Source: Bradyrhizobium sp. CCBAU 53351 (lineage in GTDB: Bacteria; Pseudomonadota; Alphaproteobacteria; Rhizobiales; Xanthobacteraceae). Taken from it: a stretch of 64,000 bases of DNA. The notes beneath the pieces are model-generated. The model saw only the letters and a program-made list of their open reading frames with translations. It did not search any database and was not told the origin of the DNA. The position numbers were made by a program, and so were the translations under genes. The stretch is taken from the NCBI RefSeq assembly GCF_015291745.1, contig NZ_CP030059.1, positions 957,501 to 1,021,500 on the forward strand. Reading direction: 5' to 3'. This document shows positions 43,168-51,308 of this stretch, in pieces (position 1 is the first letter of the stretch; each line of letters starts with the position of its first letter).

Positions 43168-43664
43168 GCGCCGCGCTTCTGATCGACATCCTGCTGTGGG
43201 GCTCGGTGCTTGGCGTCGGGCTGATCGCCTTCCGCCGCGGACCGCCGGTATTCAGGGCCTCGTTGCGCGAAGGCACGATGGACTTCATCAACATCGTGCC
43301 GCGGATCGCGCTCGGGGTGATCGGCTCCGGCTACATCGCGGCCATCATCCCGCAGGAGGTGATCACAGGCTGGCTCGGGCCGGACAGCGGCTGGCTCGGC
43401 GTTGCGACCGCCGTGGTCGCCGGCGCGGCGACACCCGGCGGCCCCGTGGTCGGTTTCTCCATCGGCACCGTGGCGCTGAAGTCGGGCGGCGGGGTGCCGC
43501 AGGTGGTGGCCTATGTCGTCGCCTGGGCCCTGTTCGCCTTCCAGCGGGTGATCCTGTGGGAAATCCCGTTCATGCCGGCCCGGTTCGTCTGGTTCCGCTG
43601 TGCCGTCTCGGTGCCGTTCCCGTTCGTGGCGGCCGCCATCGCGATGGTGATCGGGAAGCCTTGA
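43164..43664 (+). CDS. permease half B (ArsP/DUF318-like superfamily)
   Basis: A 166-residue membrane protein, the complement of the preceding gene. It repeats the same architecture: GWLGPDSGWLGVATAVVAGAATPGGPVVGFSIG and later LWEIPFMPARF. The shared GPxSGxxG…PGGP…WEIPxM pattern shows two halves of one inverted-repeat permease encoded separately. The ATG overlaps the previous stop (ATGA), which would give equal amounts of both halves. Downstream, 13 bp after the stop, lies the Zur box. Confidence 0.75.
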   Translation: MSAALLIDILLWGSVLGVGLIAFRRGPPVFRASLREGTMDFINIVPRIALGVIGSGYIAAIIPQEVITGWLGPDSGWLGVATAVVAGAATPGGPVVGFSIGTVALKSGGGVPQVVAYVVAWALFAFQRVILWEIPFMPARFVWFRCAVSVPFPFVAAAIAMVIGKP

Positions 43665-43677
43665 GGCGGCGTGGACA

Positions 43678-43701
43678 GACGTAATGTTATAATATAACGT
43701 C
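43678..43701. promoter_or_regulatory. Zur box overlapping a consensus -10
   Basis: A 24-bp imperfect palindrome (20 of 24 positions symmetric) with core TAATGTTATAATATAAC, matching the Zur binding pattern of proteobacteria. It contains TATAAT (43688-43693), a perfect -10. Bound Zur would block polymerase, so the downstream His-rich peptide, ZnuCBA, zinc GTPase and WD40 genes should be derepressed under zinc shortage. Confidence 0.85.
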
Positions 43702-43706
43702 TTGCC

Positions 43707-43955
43707 ATGGTTCCCGCCGCGTCCCACGCCCATCATCACGACCATGCTCATGGCCATTCCCATGGTCATTCGCACGCCCACGGGCATTCACATGGGCACG
43801 ACCACACCCACGCCCATGTCCACGATGCCGCCTCGCCGCATCCCGCCCAGGAGGCGCCCTGGTCGATCCTGCGCATGACCATGGCCGCGCGCCTCGCGGC
43901 GGCGCTTGCCGTCTGTGCCGTGCTCTGGGGCGTGGTTTTCCTGGCGATGAGGTGA
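43707..43955 (+). CDS. His-rich single-pass membrane peptide
   Basis: The 82-residue protein has a His/Ala/Gly tract (about 8-40, HAHHHDHAHGHSHGHSHAHG in part) then one membrane segment (about 57-80, MAARLAAALAVCAVLWGVVF). The tract is a likely zinc store or delivery arm at the membrane, topology unknown. The ATG lies only 5 bp after the Zur box, leaving no room for a ribosome site, so translation may be leaderless. It is the first gene of the Zur-controlled run and its stop is 2 bp before the ATPase gene. Confidence 0.8.
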   Translation: MVPAASHAHHHDHAHGHSHGHSHAHGHSHGHDHTHAHVHDAASPHPAQEAPWSILRMTMAARLAAALAVCAVLWGVVFLAMR

Positions 43956-43957
43956 CC

Positions 43958-44713
43958 ATGGCGGCACTGCACTTTCACAACGTGACGCTCGGCTATGACC
44001 GGCATCCGGCCGTGCACCACCTCAACGGCGAAGTCGCGCGAGGTGCGCTGGTCGCCGTGATCGGTCCGAATGGCGCGGGCAAGTCGACCTTGCTGCGCGG
44101 CATCGTCGGCATCCTCAAGCCGCTCGACGGCAGCATCCATCTCGGCGGGCTCGACAGCAGGGACATCGCTTATCTACCGCAGAGCGCGGAGATCGACCGC
44201 AGCTTCCCGATCTCGGTGTTCGACTTCGTGGCGACCGGCCTGTGGCGGGCCACCGGCCTGTTCGGCGGCATCGGCAAGGCCGCGCGCGAAAAGGTTCTGC
44301 GCGCGATCGCCTCCGTCGGCCTCAATGGCTTCGAGAACCGTCCGATCGGCACGCTCTCGGGCGGCCAGATGCAGCGCGTGCTGTTCGCGCGGGTGCTGCT
44401 CCAGGACGCGAGCCTGATCGTGCTGGACGAGCCATTCAACGCCATCGACAGCAAGACCACCGCCGACCTGCTTGCGCTGGTCAAGCAATGGCACGGCGAG
44501 GGCCGCACCGTGCTCGCGGCGCTCCACGACATGGAAATGGTGCGCAATCATTTCAGCGAGACGCTGGTGCTGGCGCGTGGCCCGGTAGCGTGGGGACCGA
44601 CGGCGGCCGTGCTGACGCCGGAAAACCTGCTGGTCGCGATGCGGATGTGCGAAGCTTTTGACGACAGCGCGGCGGCCTGTGCCGCTGACGATACCCGTTC
44701 GCGGGCGGCTTGA
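43958..44713 (+). CDS. znuC: zinc ABC transporter ATP-binding protein
   Basis: ATPase of a cluster 9 (zinc/manganese) ABC importer, 251 residues. Walker A GPNGAGKST (36-44), signature LSGGQMQRVLFARVL, Walker B LIVLDEPF and the H-loop ALHDMEM are present. The ATG at 43958 sits 2 bp after the previous stop with GAGG upstream. With the Zur box upstream, zinc is the expected metal. Downstream are the permease and binding-protein genes. Confidence 0.93.
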   Translation: MAALHFHNVTLGYDRHPAVHHLNGEVARGALVAVIGPNGAGKSTLLRGIVGILKPLDGSIHLGGLDSRDIAYLPQSAEIDRSFPISVFDFVATGLWRATGLFGGIGKAAREKVLRAIASVGLNGFENRPIGTLSGGQMQRVLFARVLLQDASLIVLDEPFNAIDSKTTADLLALVKQWHGEGRTVLAALHDMEMVRNHFSETLVLARGPVAWGPTAAVLTPENLLVAMRMCEAFDDSAAACAADDTRSRAA

Positions 44714-44719
44714 GATCCG

Positions 44720-45589
44720 ATGCTCTATGACGCGCTGATCGGTCCGTTCACCGAATTCGAGTTCATGCGGCGCGCGCTCGCCGCCGTGATCGCGCTGGCG
44801 CTGGCCGGCGCGCCGATCGGCGTGTTCCTGATGCTGCGGCGGATGAGCCTCGTCGGCGACGCCATGGCGCATGCGATCCTGCCGGGTGCCGCCATTGGCT
44901 TCCTGCTCTCAGGCCTCAATCTGTTTGCGATGACGGCCGGCGGCCTGGTCGCAGGCTTTGCCGTCGCGATCCTCGCCGGCGTGGTCGCGCGCTCGACCGG
45001 GCTGAAGGAGGACGCGTCGCTCGCGACCTTTTATCTGGCCTCGCTGGCGCTCGGCGTGACCATCGTCTCGATCAGGGGCACCAATATCGACCTCTTGCAC
45101 GTGCTGTTCGGCAACATCCTCGCGATGGACGACCAGACGCTGCTGGTGGTCGCCTTCAACGCCACCGTGACGCTGCTCGTACTTGCCGTGATCTATCGTC
45201 CCCTGGTGATCGAGAGCGTCGATCCCTTGTTCCTGCGCACCGTGAGCCGTGCCGGCGGGCCTGCACATCTCGCCTTCCTTGCGCTGGTCGTGATCAACCT
45301 CGTCAACGGTTTCCAGGCGCTTGGCACGCTGCTGGCGGTCGGCCTGATGATCCTGCCGGCAGGTATCGCGCGGTTCTGGTCGCGCGATCTCACCGCGATG
45401 ATCTGCATCGCCGTGATCGCCGCCGCGGTCTCCGGCTATGCCGGGCTTGTGCTGTCGTTCCAGACCCGCGTGCCGTCGGGGCCTGCGGTCATTCTCGTCG
45501 CGACGGTGCTCTACATCGTCTCCGTGCTGTTCGGCCGCGTCGGCGGTATCGTCCGGCAATTGTTTCCCGGCCGGCATCTGGAAGCGTGA
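44720..45589 (+). CDS. znuB: zinc ABC transporter permease
   Basis: Inner-membrane subunit of the importer, 289 residues with about eight or nine membrane segments. The family block RRMSLVGDAMAHAILPGAAIGFLLSG (in parts) near 45-70 and the later GTLLAVGLMILPAGIARFW are typical of ZnuB/MntB. It follows znuC by 6 bp, and its stop shares one base with the znuA start (TGATG). Confidence 0.93.
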   Translation: MLYDALIGPFTEFEFMRRALAAVIALALAGAPIGVFLMLRRMSLVGDAMAHAILPGAAIGFLLSGLNLFAMTAGGLVAGFAVAILAGVVARSTGLKEDASLATFYLASLALGVTIVSIRGTNIDLLHVLFGNILAMDDQTLLVVAFNATVTLLVLAVIYRPLVIESVDPLFLRTVSRAGGPAHLAFLALVVINLVNGFQALGTLLAVGLMILPAGIARFWSRDLTAMICIAVIAAAVSGYAGLVLSFQTRVPSGPAVILVATVLYIVSVLFGRVGGIVRQLFPGRHLEA

Positions 45590-46455
45590 TGATGCGGCCT
45601 TTCCTGCTTTGCATGCTCCTGTTGATCGCCTCGCCGCTTCAGGCGGCGGAGCGGCTGAACGTCGTCGCGAGCTTCTCGATCCTTGCCGATTTCGTCCGCA
45701 ATGTCGGCGGCAACAGGATCAATCTGACCACGCTGGTCGGCGCCGACAGCGATGTTCACGTCTACACGCCGGCGCCCGCCGATGCGAAGCGGGTCGCGGA
45801 GGCGAGGCTCGTCATCGTCAACGGACTTGGGCTGGAGGGCTGGCTGCCGCGTCTCGTGCAGTCTTCCGGCAGTAAGGCGCAGGTCGTCACCGCCAGCTCC
45901 GGCATCGTGCCGCTGAAGCTCGGCTCGGCCGCCGATCCTCACGCCTGGCAGTCCGTCCCCAACGCCAGGGTCTACGTGACCGACATCGCCGACGCGCTGG
46001 CCGCGGCCGCCCCGGACGACGCTGATGTCTTCCGCGCTCAGGCCAAGGCCTATCTGGAAAAGCTCAAAACGCTCGACCGCGAGGTCCGCGAGGCCGTGGC
46101 CAAAATCCCAACCGAGCGCCGCAAGGTGATCTCCACCCATGACGCCTTCGGCTATTTTTCCGCCGAATACGGTATCCAGTTCGTCGCCCCCTTGGGCGTC
46201 TCCACGGAAACCGAGCCCAGCGCCCGGGACATCGCGGCCATCATCGGCCAGATCAGGGCCCAGAAAATCCCCGCCGTCTTCCTGGAAAATATCAGCGACG
46301 ACCGCCTGATCCGGCGGATCGCCGCGGAGACCGGGGCAAAGGTCGGCGGGACCCTGATTTCGGACGGATTGACCGGCGAAAAGGGGTCCGCACCCACTTA
46401 CATTGATATGGTCAGGCACAATATAAAGGCCCTGACCAGCGCGCTTGACCACTAG
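45589..46455 (+). CDS. znuA: zinc ABC transporter substrate-binding protein
   Basis: Periplasmic cluster A-I metal-binding protein, 288 residues with a signal peptide (MMRPFLLCMLLLIASPLQA). Likely ligands are His in DSDVHVYTP, His in ADPHAWQS, His in STHDAFGYF and Asp in LISDGL. It lacks the His-rich loop of many ZnuA proteins; the separate His-rich peptide encoded first in the operon might replace it. The start at 45589 uses TGATG coupling to znuB. Zinc is inferred from the Zur box; the sequence alone also allows manganese. Confidence 0.9.
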   Translation: MMRPFLLCMLLLIASPLQAAERLNVVASFSILADFVRNVGGNRINLTTLVGADSDVHVYTPAPADAKRVAEARLVIVNGLGLEGWLPRLVQSSGSKAQVVTASSGIVPLKLGSAADPHAWQSVPNARVYVTDIADALAAAAPDDADVFRAQAKAYLEKLKTLDREVREAVAKIPTERRKVISTHDAFGYFSAEYGIQFVAPLGVSTETEPSARDIAAIIGQIRAQKIPAVFLENISDDRLIRRIAAETGAKVGGTLISDGLTGEKGSAPTYIDMVRHNIKALTSALDH

Positions 46456-46508
46456 GGCAGGGGCCACCCCGCCTCGCGTCGCGCGAAAAGCCCGAAGTCG
46501 GAGTTCTT

Positions 46509-47561
46509 ATGTCTGAAGCGACCTCCTCCAAAATTCCCGTGACCGTCCTGACCGGCTATCTCGGCGCCGGCAAGACCACGCTTTTGAACCGCATCCTGTC
46601 GGAGAACCACGGCAAGAAATACGCCGTCATCGTCAACGAATTCGGCGAGATCGGCATCGACAACGACCTCATCATCGGTGCCGATGAGGAAGTGTTCGAG
46701 ATGAACAACGGCTGCATCTGCTGCACCGTGCGCGGCGACCTCGTCCGCATCATGGACGGCCTGATGAAGCGCAAGGGCAAGTTCGACGCCATCATCGTCG
46801 AGACCACCGGCCTTGCCGATCCCGCCCCTGTCGCCCAGACCTTCTTCGTCGACGAGGACGTGCAGAAGAACGCCCGTCTCGATGCCGTCGTCACGGTCGC
46901 CGACGCCAAATGGCTGTCGGACCGTCTGAAGGATGCGCCCGAGGCCAAGAACCAGATCGCCTTTGCCGACGTCATCGTTCTGAACAAGACAGACCTCGTG
47001 AGCAAGGGCGAGCTCGCCGAGGTCGAGGCCCGGATCCGCGCCATCAACCCCTATGCGAAGCTGCATCGCACCGAGCGCTGCTCGGTGGCCTTGGCCGACG
47101 TGCTCGACCGCGGCGCGTTCGATCTCGACCGCATCCTCGACATCGAGCCGGACTTTTTGGAGGCCGACGATCACGATCACGATCACGACCATGATCACCA
47201 TCATCACGGCCACGATCATCACCACCATGATCACGGCCACGGCCTGAAGCACTATCACGACGAGGACATGCAATCGCTGTCGCTCAAGACCGACAAGCCG
47301 CTCGATCCCAACGTGTTCATGCCTTGGCTGCAGAACCTGGTGCAGGTCGAGGGCGGCAAGATCCTGCGCTCCAAGGGCATCCTCGCCTTCCACGACGACG
47401 ACGACCGCTACGTCTTCCAGGGCGTCCACATGATGCTGGAGGGTAACCACCAGCGGAAATGGAAGGACGGCGAGCCCCGCGAGAGCCGCCTCGTCTTCAT
47501 CGGCCGCGAACTGCCGGAGAAGGCCATTCGCGAAGGCTTCGAGAGCTGCATCGTCTCGTGA
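46509..47561 (+). CDS. zinc-chaperone GTPase (COG0523, CobW/ZNG1-like)
   Basis: A 350-residue G3E GTPase that delivers metal to target proteins. Walker A GYLGAGKTT (16-24), the metal motif C69-I-C71-C72, ETTGLADPAPV, NKTD and a CobW C-terminal domain are present. A 30-residue His/Asp tract at about 219-250 lies between the domains. With the Zur box upstream it is a zinc-starvation member (YeiR/ZNG1-like) instead of cobalamin CobW. Its stop shares one base with the WD40 start, so the pair is coupled. Confidence 0.9.
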   Translation: MSEATSSKIPVTVLTGYLGAGKTTLLNRILSENHGKKYAVIVNEFGEIGIDNDLIIGADEEVFEMNNGCICCTVRGDLVRIMDGLMKRKGKFDAIIVETTGLADPAPVAQTFFVDEDVQKNARLDAVVTVADAKWLSDRLKDAPEAKNQIAFADVIVLNKTDLVSKGELAEVEARIRAINPYAKLHRTERCSVALADVLDRGAFDLDRILDIEPDFLEADDHDHDHDHDHHHHGHDHHHHDHGHGLKHYHDEDMQSLSLKTDKPLDPNVFMPWLQNLVQVEGGKILRSKGILAFHDDDDRYVFQGVHMMLEGNHQRKWKDGEPRESRLVFIGRELPEKAIREGFESCIVS

Positions 47562-48580
47562 TGAAAGAGTTTACGCCGGCCCCGGATTCCGCCTCGATCG
47601 TCTCCGTCACCGATCGCGTCAAGCCTGTGACCCTCGGCATGGGCGTGACCTCCGTGCATTTCCTCAAGGATCGCGCCGCCTTCGTCGGCGGCGAGGAGAA
47701 CGTCGCCTTCGTCGATGCCAATGGCGAGATCAGCAAGGTCGCCGTGCATGGCGGCGGCATTCTCTCGACCGCGAGCGACGGCAAGCGCATCATCATGGGC
47801 GGCGACGACGGCAAGGTCGTCTCGCTCGGCGCCAAGGGCGAGGTGACGCTGCTCGCGACCGACCCGAAGCGGCGCTGGATCGACGCGGTGGCGCTCCATG
47901 CTGACGGCGCCTTCGCCTGGTCGGCCGGCAAGGTCGCGACCGTCAAGAGCGGCAAGAACGAGGAGAAGTCGCTCGAGGTGCCCTCGACCGTTGGCGGCCT
48001 TGCCTTCGCGCCGAAGGGCCTGCGGCTCGCGATCGCGCATTACAACGGCGCGACGCTGTGGTTTCCGAACATGGAGGGCTCGGCCGAATTCCTGCCCTGG
48101 GCCGGTTCGCATCACGCGGTCACGTTCAGCCCGGACAACAAGTTCCTGGTCACGGCGATGCACGAGCCGGCGCTGCACGGCTGGCGGCTCGCCGATAACA
48201 GGCACATGCGCATGACCGGCTATCCCGGCCGCGTCCGCTCGATGTCCTGGAGCGCCGGCGGCAAGGGCCTCGCCACCTCGGGCGCCGACACCGTCATCAT
48301 CTGGCCGTTCGGTAGCAAGGACGGCCCGATGGGCAAGGAGCCCGCGATGCTCGCGCCGCTGCAGGCGCGCGTTGCGGTGGTGGCCTGCCATCCGAAGAAC
48401 GACATTCTGGCCTGCGGCTATAGCGACGGCACCGTGCTGATGGTGCGTCTGGAAGACGGTGCGGAGATCCTGGTTCGCCGCAACGGCACGCCGCCGGTGG
48501 CTGCAATCGCCTGGAACGCCAAGGGCACGCTGCTCGCGTTCGCGGACGAAAATGGGGATGGCGGCCTGCTGGAGCTTTAA
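47561..48580 (+). CDS. WD40-repeat protein coupled to the zinc GTPase
   Basis: A 339-residue predicted beta-propeller with about six or seven repeats, several bearing GxD/WS-type ends (for example LAIAHYNGATLWFP, FLVTAMHEPALHGW, MSWSAGGKGLATSGADTVIIW, LACGYSDGTVLMV). There is no signal peptide, so it is cytoplasmic. It is translated from TGATG with the GTPase, suggesting a client or scaffold of the zinc chaperone. Its function has not been described to my knowledge. Confidence 0.85.
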   Translation: MKEFTPAPDSASIVSVTDRVKPVTLGMGVTSVHFLKDRAAFVGGEENVAFVDANGEISKVAVHGGGILSTASDGKRIIMGGDDGKVVSLGAKGEVTLLATDPKRRWIDAVALHADGAFAWSAGKVATVKSGKNEEKSLEVPSTVGGLAFAPKGLRLAIAHYNGATLWFPNMEGSAEFLPWAGSHHAVTFSPDNKFLVTAMHEPALHGWRLADNRHMRMTGYPGRVRSMSWSAGGKGLATSGADTVIIWPFGSKDGPMGKEPAMLAPLQARVAVVACHPKNDILACGYSDGTVLMVRLEDGAEILVRRNGTPPVAAIAWNAKGTLLAFADENGDGGLLEL

Positions 48581-48610
48581 TCTGTCATGGTTCCGGCCGT
48601 ATAGGGGACC

Positions 48611-49327
48611 ATGCGGTTTCTCACGACCTTCCAGCTGGGCGATTTCGCCGACACGCTGATCAGCCTGACCACAGCCTTCGTGCTGGGCACGTTGATCGGC
48701 GCCGAGCGGCAATACCGCCAGCGCACCGCGGGCCTGCGCACCAACGTGCTGGTCGCCGTGGGAGCGGCCGCCTTCGTCGATCTCGCCATGCAGCTGGACA
48801 ATGCCGACGGCGCAGTGCGGGTGATCGCCTATGTCGTCTCGGGCATCGGCTTCCTCGGTGCCGGCGTCATCATGAAGCAAGGCATGGACGTGCGCGGGCT
48901 CAACACCGCGGCGACGCTATGGGCCTCGGCCGCAGTCGGCTCCTGCGCCGGTGCCGACATGGTCGCGCAGGCAGCCGCGCTGACCGTATTCGTCATCGCC
49001 GGCAACACCATGCTGCGTCCGCTGGTCAATGCCATCAATCGCATCCCGCTGAACGAGAAGGCCTTGGAGGCGACCTACTACTTCAAGCTCGCGGTCGCGG
49101 CCGATGCCTTGCCCGACATGCGCGACCGCCTCGTCGAGAAGCTCGAGGCCGCGAAATATCCCGTGGCGGGGATCGAGGTGGTCGAGATCGGCGAGGACAT
49201 GCTGGAGATCGTCGCGAAGCTGGTCGCGAGCGCGGTCGATCCGAAGGAGCTGAATGCGCTGGCGACCGACCTGCAGCATCTGCCCGGTGTGCGCCATGCC
49301 ACCTGGGAAGCCAGCACGACGGAATAA
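48611..49327 (+). CDS. MgtC/SapB family membrane protein
   Basis: A 238-residue inner-membrane protein. The MgtC core LGTLIGAERQYRQRTAGLRTNVLVAVGAAAFVDLA and GFLGAGVIMKQGMDVRGLNTAATLWASAAVG are clear (in parts), followed by a soluble ACT-like C-terminal domain (about 155-238). Members help growth at low magnesium or modulate F-type ATPase; which applies here is unknown. It lies 30 bp after WD40 and may belong to the same transcript. Confidence 0.87.
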   Translation: MRFLTTFQLGDFADTLISLTTAFVLGTLIGAERQYRQRTAGLRTNVLVAVGAAAFVDLAMQLDNADGAVRVIAYVVSGIGFLGAGVIMKQGMDVRGLNTAATLWASAAVGSCAGADMVAQAAALTVFVIAGNTMLRPLVNAINRIPLNEKALEATYYFKLAVAADALPDMRDRLVEKLEAAKYPVAGIEVVEIGEDMLEIVAKLVASAVDPKELNALATDLQHLPGVRHATWEASTTE

Positions 49328-49375
49328 GCGCGTCGTTTTGGCGCGCGGACGGGCAGTTCCCGTCTTGCCGGGGAT

Positions 49376-49400
49376 GGAACCCCGGTCGTGCCATTTCGTT
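49376..49400 (+). promoter_or_regulatory. EcfG promoter of the gene at 49429
   Basis: GGAAC (49376-49380), exactly 16 bp, CGTT (49397-49400), a perfect consensus match 28 bp before the start codon. Confidence 0.78.
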
Positions 49401-49428
49401 GATTCCGCGGACAAACGCGGTGATCGAC

Positions 49429-49761
49429 ATGACCGGCAATGACAAGCGCAGACTGAAGCTCGACCTGATGATCGCCTGTTCGCTGTTCGCAGCGGGTGTC
49501 GTGGTGTCAGGCGTATCGATCGCGCAAATTCGCGCCGAGGGCCGGACGCAGCTGGCGCAGGCGACGCCACCGCTTCAGGGCACGCCGTCCGAGGATCAGA
49601 ACAAACCGGCGGAAGCCAAGCCCGGCGGCGATCGCCCGACCACGCCGGCCCCTGAACCGGCACGCCCCGACCCGCAGACGCAGGGCGCGGCGGGCGCGGC
49701 CAAGCCAGCTCTGCCGCCGGCACCGGCCGAGAAGATCGCGCCGCCGATCGAGAAGAAGTAG
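49429..49761 (+). CDS. proline-rich single-pass membrane protein, predicted EcfG target
   Basis: A 110-residue protein with a basic N-terminus (MTGNDKRRLKLD), one membrane segment (about 13-33, LMIACSLFAAGVVVSGVSIA) and a Pro/Ala/Glu-rich tail that is presumably extended in the periplasm. There is no family I recognise. The consensus EcfG promoter directly upstream marks it as a general stress gene. A tether or cell-envelope stress role is only a guess. Confidence 0.78.
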   Translation: MTGNDKRRLKLDLMIACSLFAAGVVVSGVSIAQIRAEGRTQLAQATPPLQGTPSEDQNKPAEAKPGGDRPTTPAPEPARPDPQTQGAAGAAKPALPPAPAEKIAPPIEKK

Positions 49762-49889
49762 GGCGCAACCGCAAGCTCTTCCGCTGCGATAGCAACCCTG
49801 CGCCGGCGTGGTGGTGAGCCGTTGTTCTGCTTCACTTGCGCCGGTATGATCCGGAGCGGAAACTGACCTGCATCCCACAGGATCACTCC

Positions 49890-51074
49890 ATGCCGACCGC
49901 AAGCCTGGCGCCCCTCGATGAGACGATTTCGATCGCGGAGCTTACGCGCGATCCTTATCCGATCTACCGGCGGCTGCGACGCGAGGCGCCCGTGCTACGA
50001 GTGAAATCCGTGGGCCGCACCTTCCTCACCAAGGCTGCCGACACCAAATATGTGAAGGACAACGCGGCGCTGTTCAGCTCCGACGATCCGAACACGCCGA
50101 TGAAGCGGGCCTTCCTGGCCCATACCTTGATGCGCAAGGACCACGACGAGCACCGCAGCGAGCGGATGGCGATGATGCCGGCTCTGATGCCGAAGACGAT
50201 CGAGGCCGTTTGGGCACCCCTCTATGCGAAACTGGCCGCTGTGTATCTCGACCGGTTGCCCCGCGACGAGGTCGTTGACCTCTTCCCCACGCTCGCCGGC
50301 CCTATCGCAGCGCGGATTCTGGCCCATGCCATTGGCGTTCCGGACGCGAGCGACGAGGACATGCAACGATGGTCCCAGACCCTGATCGACGGCGCCGGCA
50401 ATTTTGGCTGGACGCCAGGACCCTTCGAAGCAACCGACCTTGCCAATGCGGAGATGGATCGATGTATCCGTGGCAATTTCGAACGCGTTCGCACCGAACA
50501 GGATTCCTCCGCGCTGTCCTTCATGGTGAACGCAGCAAGCCCGATTGCCGAGAGTCAGATGATTGCCAACGTCAAGATCGCGATCGGGGGTGGCATCAAC
50601 GAGCCGCGTGAGGCTCTGCTGACGATCATCTACGGCTTGCTGACTAACCCGGACCAGCTTGAAGCCGTCCGAGAAGGCGGCAAATGGCGATCCGCTTTCG
50701 AGGAAGGCGTACGATGGGTGGCGCCGATCCAGGCGAGTTCGCGTCTCGTCATAGAAGACACCGAGATTCGCGGCTGCTTCATCCCGAAGGGCGACACGGT
50801 GATGACGATACAGGCCTCAGCCAACCGGGACGAGGAGGTCTTCGAGGATGGCGAGCGCTACGACGCGTTGCGCGAACCCAATCCTCATCAAGCCTTCGGC
50901 AACGGCCCGCATCACTGCGCAGGCGCGCACCTTTCGCGGCGGACGGTTGGCGCCATCCTTCTGCCGATGTTGTTCGAGCGCTTCCCCCGTATGACCCTGC
51001 CTGATCCCGCGAGCGTCCGCTGGCACGGCTTCGGTTTCCGCGGCCCGCTCAATCTGCCGGTTCTCCTCCAGTAG
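49890..51074 (+). CDS. cytochrome P450
   Basis: A soluble haem mono-oxygenase of 394 residues. The haem-thiolate motif is FGNGPHHCAGAH with Cys343, preceded by the K-helix segment EEGVRWVAP (ExxR) at about 270. The I-helix reads IAIGGGINEPREA where most P450s have AGxxT; the usual acid-alcohol pair (D/E-T) is thus replaced by Asn-Glu. This is seen in some bacterial P450 groups and may alter oxygen activation. No ferredoxin or reductase gene is nearby. The ATG at 49890 is chosen by family length. Confidence 0.88.
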   Translation: MPTASLAPLDETISIAELTRDPYPIYRRLRREAPVLRVKSVGRTFLTKAADTKYVKDNAALFSSDDPNTPMKRAFLAHTLMRKDHDEHRSERMAMMPALMPKTIEAVWAPLYAKLAAVYLDRLPRDEVVDLFPTLAGPIAARILAHAIGVPDASDEDMQRWSQTLIDGAGNFGWTPGPFEATDLANAEMDRCIRGNFERVRTEQDSSALSFMVNAASPIAESQMIANVKIAIGGGINEPREALLTIIYGLLTNPDQLEAVREGGKWRSAFEEGVRWVAPIQASSRLVIEDTEIRGCFIPKGDTVMTIQASANRDEEVFEDGERYDALREPNPHQAFGNGPHHCAGAHLSRRTVGAILLPMLFERFPRMTLPDPASVRWHGFGFRGPLNLPVLLQ

Positions 51075-51167
51075 GCTGGCGGGACGCAGGCCTTCGACGT
51101 CGAGCCCGTAAGCGCGGTCCGTGGCGGCGAAAAATCGCACCGTCGATTGAGAGGAAGTAGGCTTGCT

Positions 51168-51291
51168 GTCATTCCGGGGCGCGCGAAGCGCGAGCTACGG
51201 TGAGCAATTGCGTACCTGAGAATCCATTTCTCTACGGACTCTGCCGCCCGATGGATTCCGGGCTCGACGCTGCGCGTCGCCCCGGAATGAC
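51168..51291. repeat. composite family B repeat with internal insert
   Basis: Outer arms GTCATTCCGGGGCGCGCGAA and the complementary GTCGCCCCGGAATGAC match the short family B copies but are separated by about 95 bp containing GATTCCGGGCTCG and a TGGATTCC unit. It is therefore a longer form of the family. It lies between the convergent P450 and hss genes. Confidence 0.7.
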
Positions 51292-51308
51292 GGAGGAGAG
51301 AGCCTACC

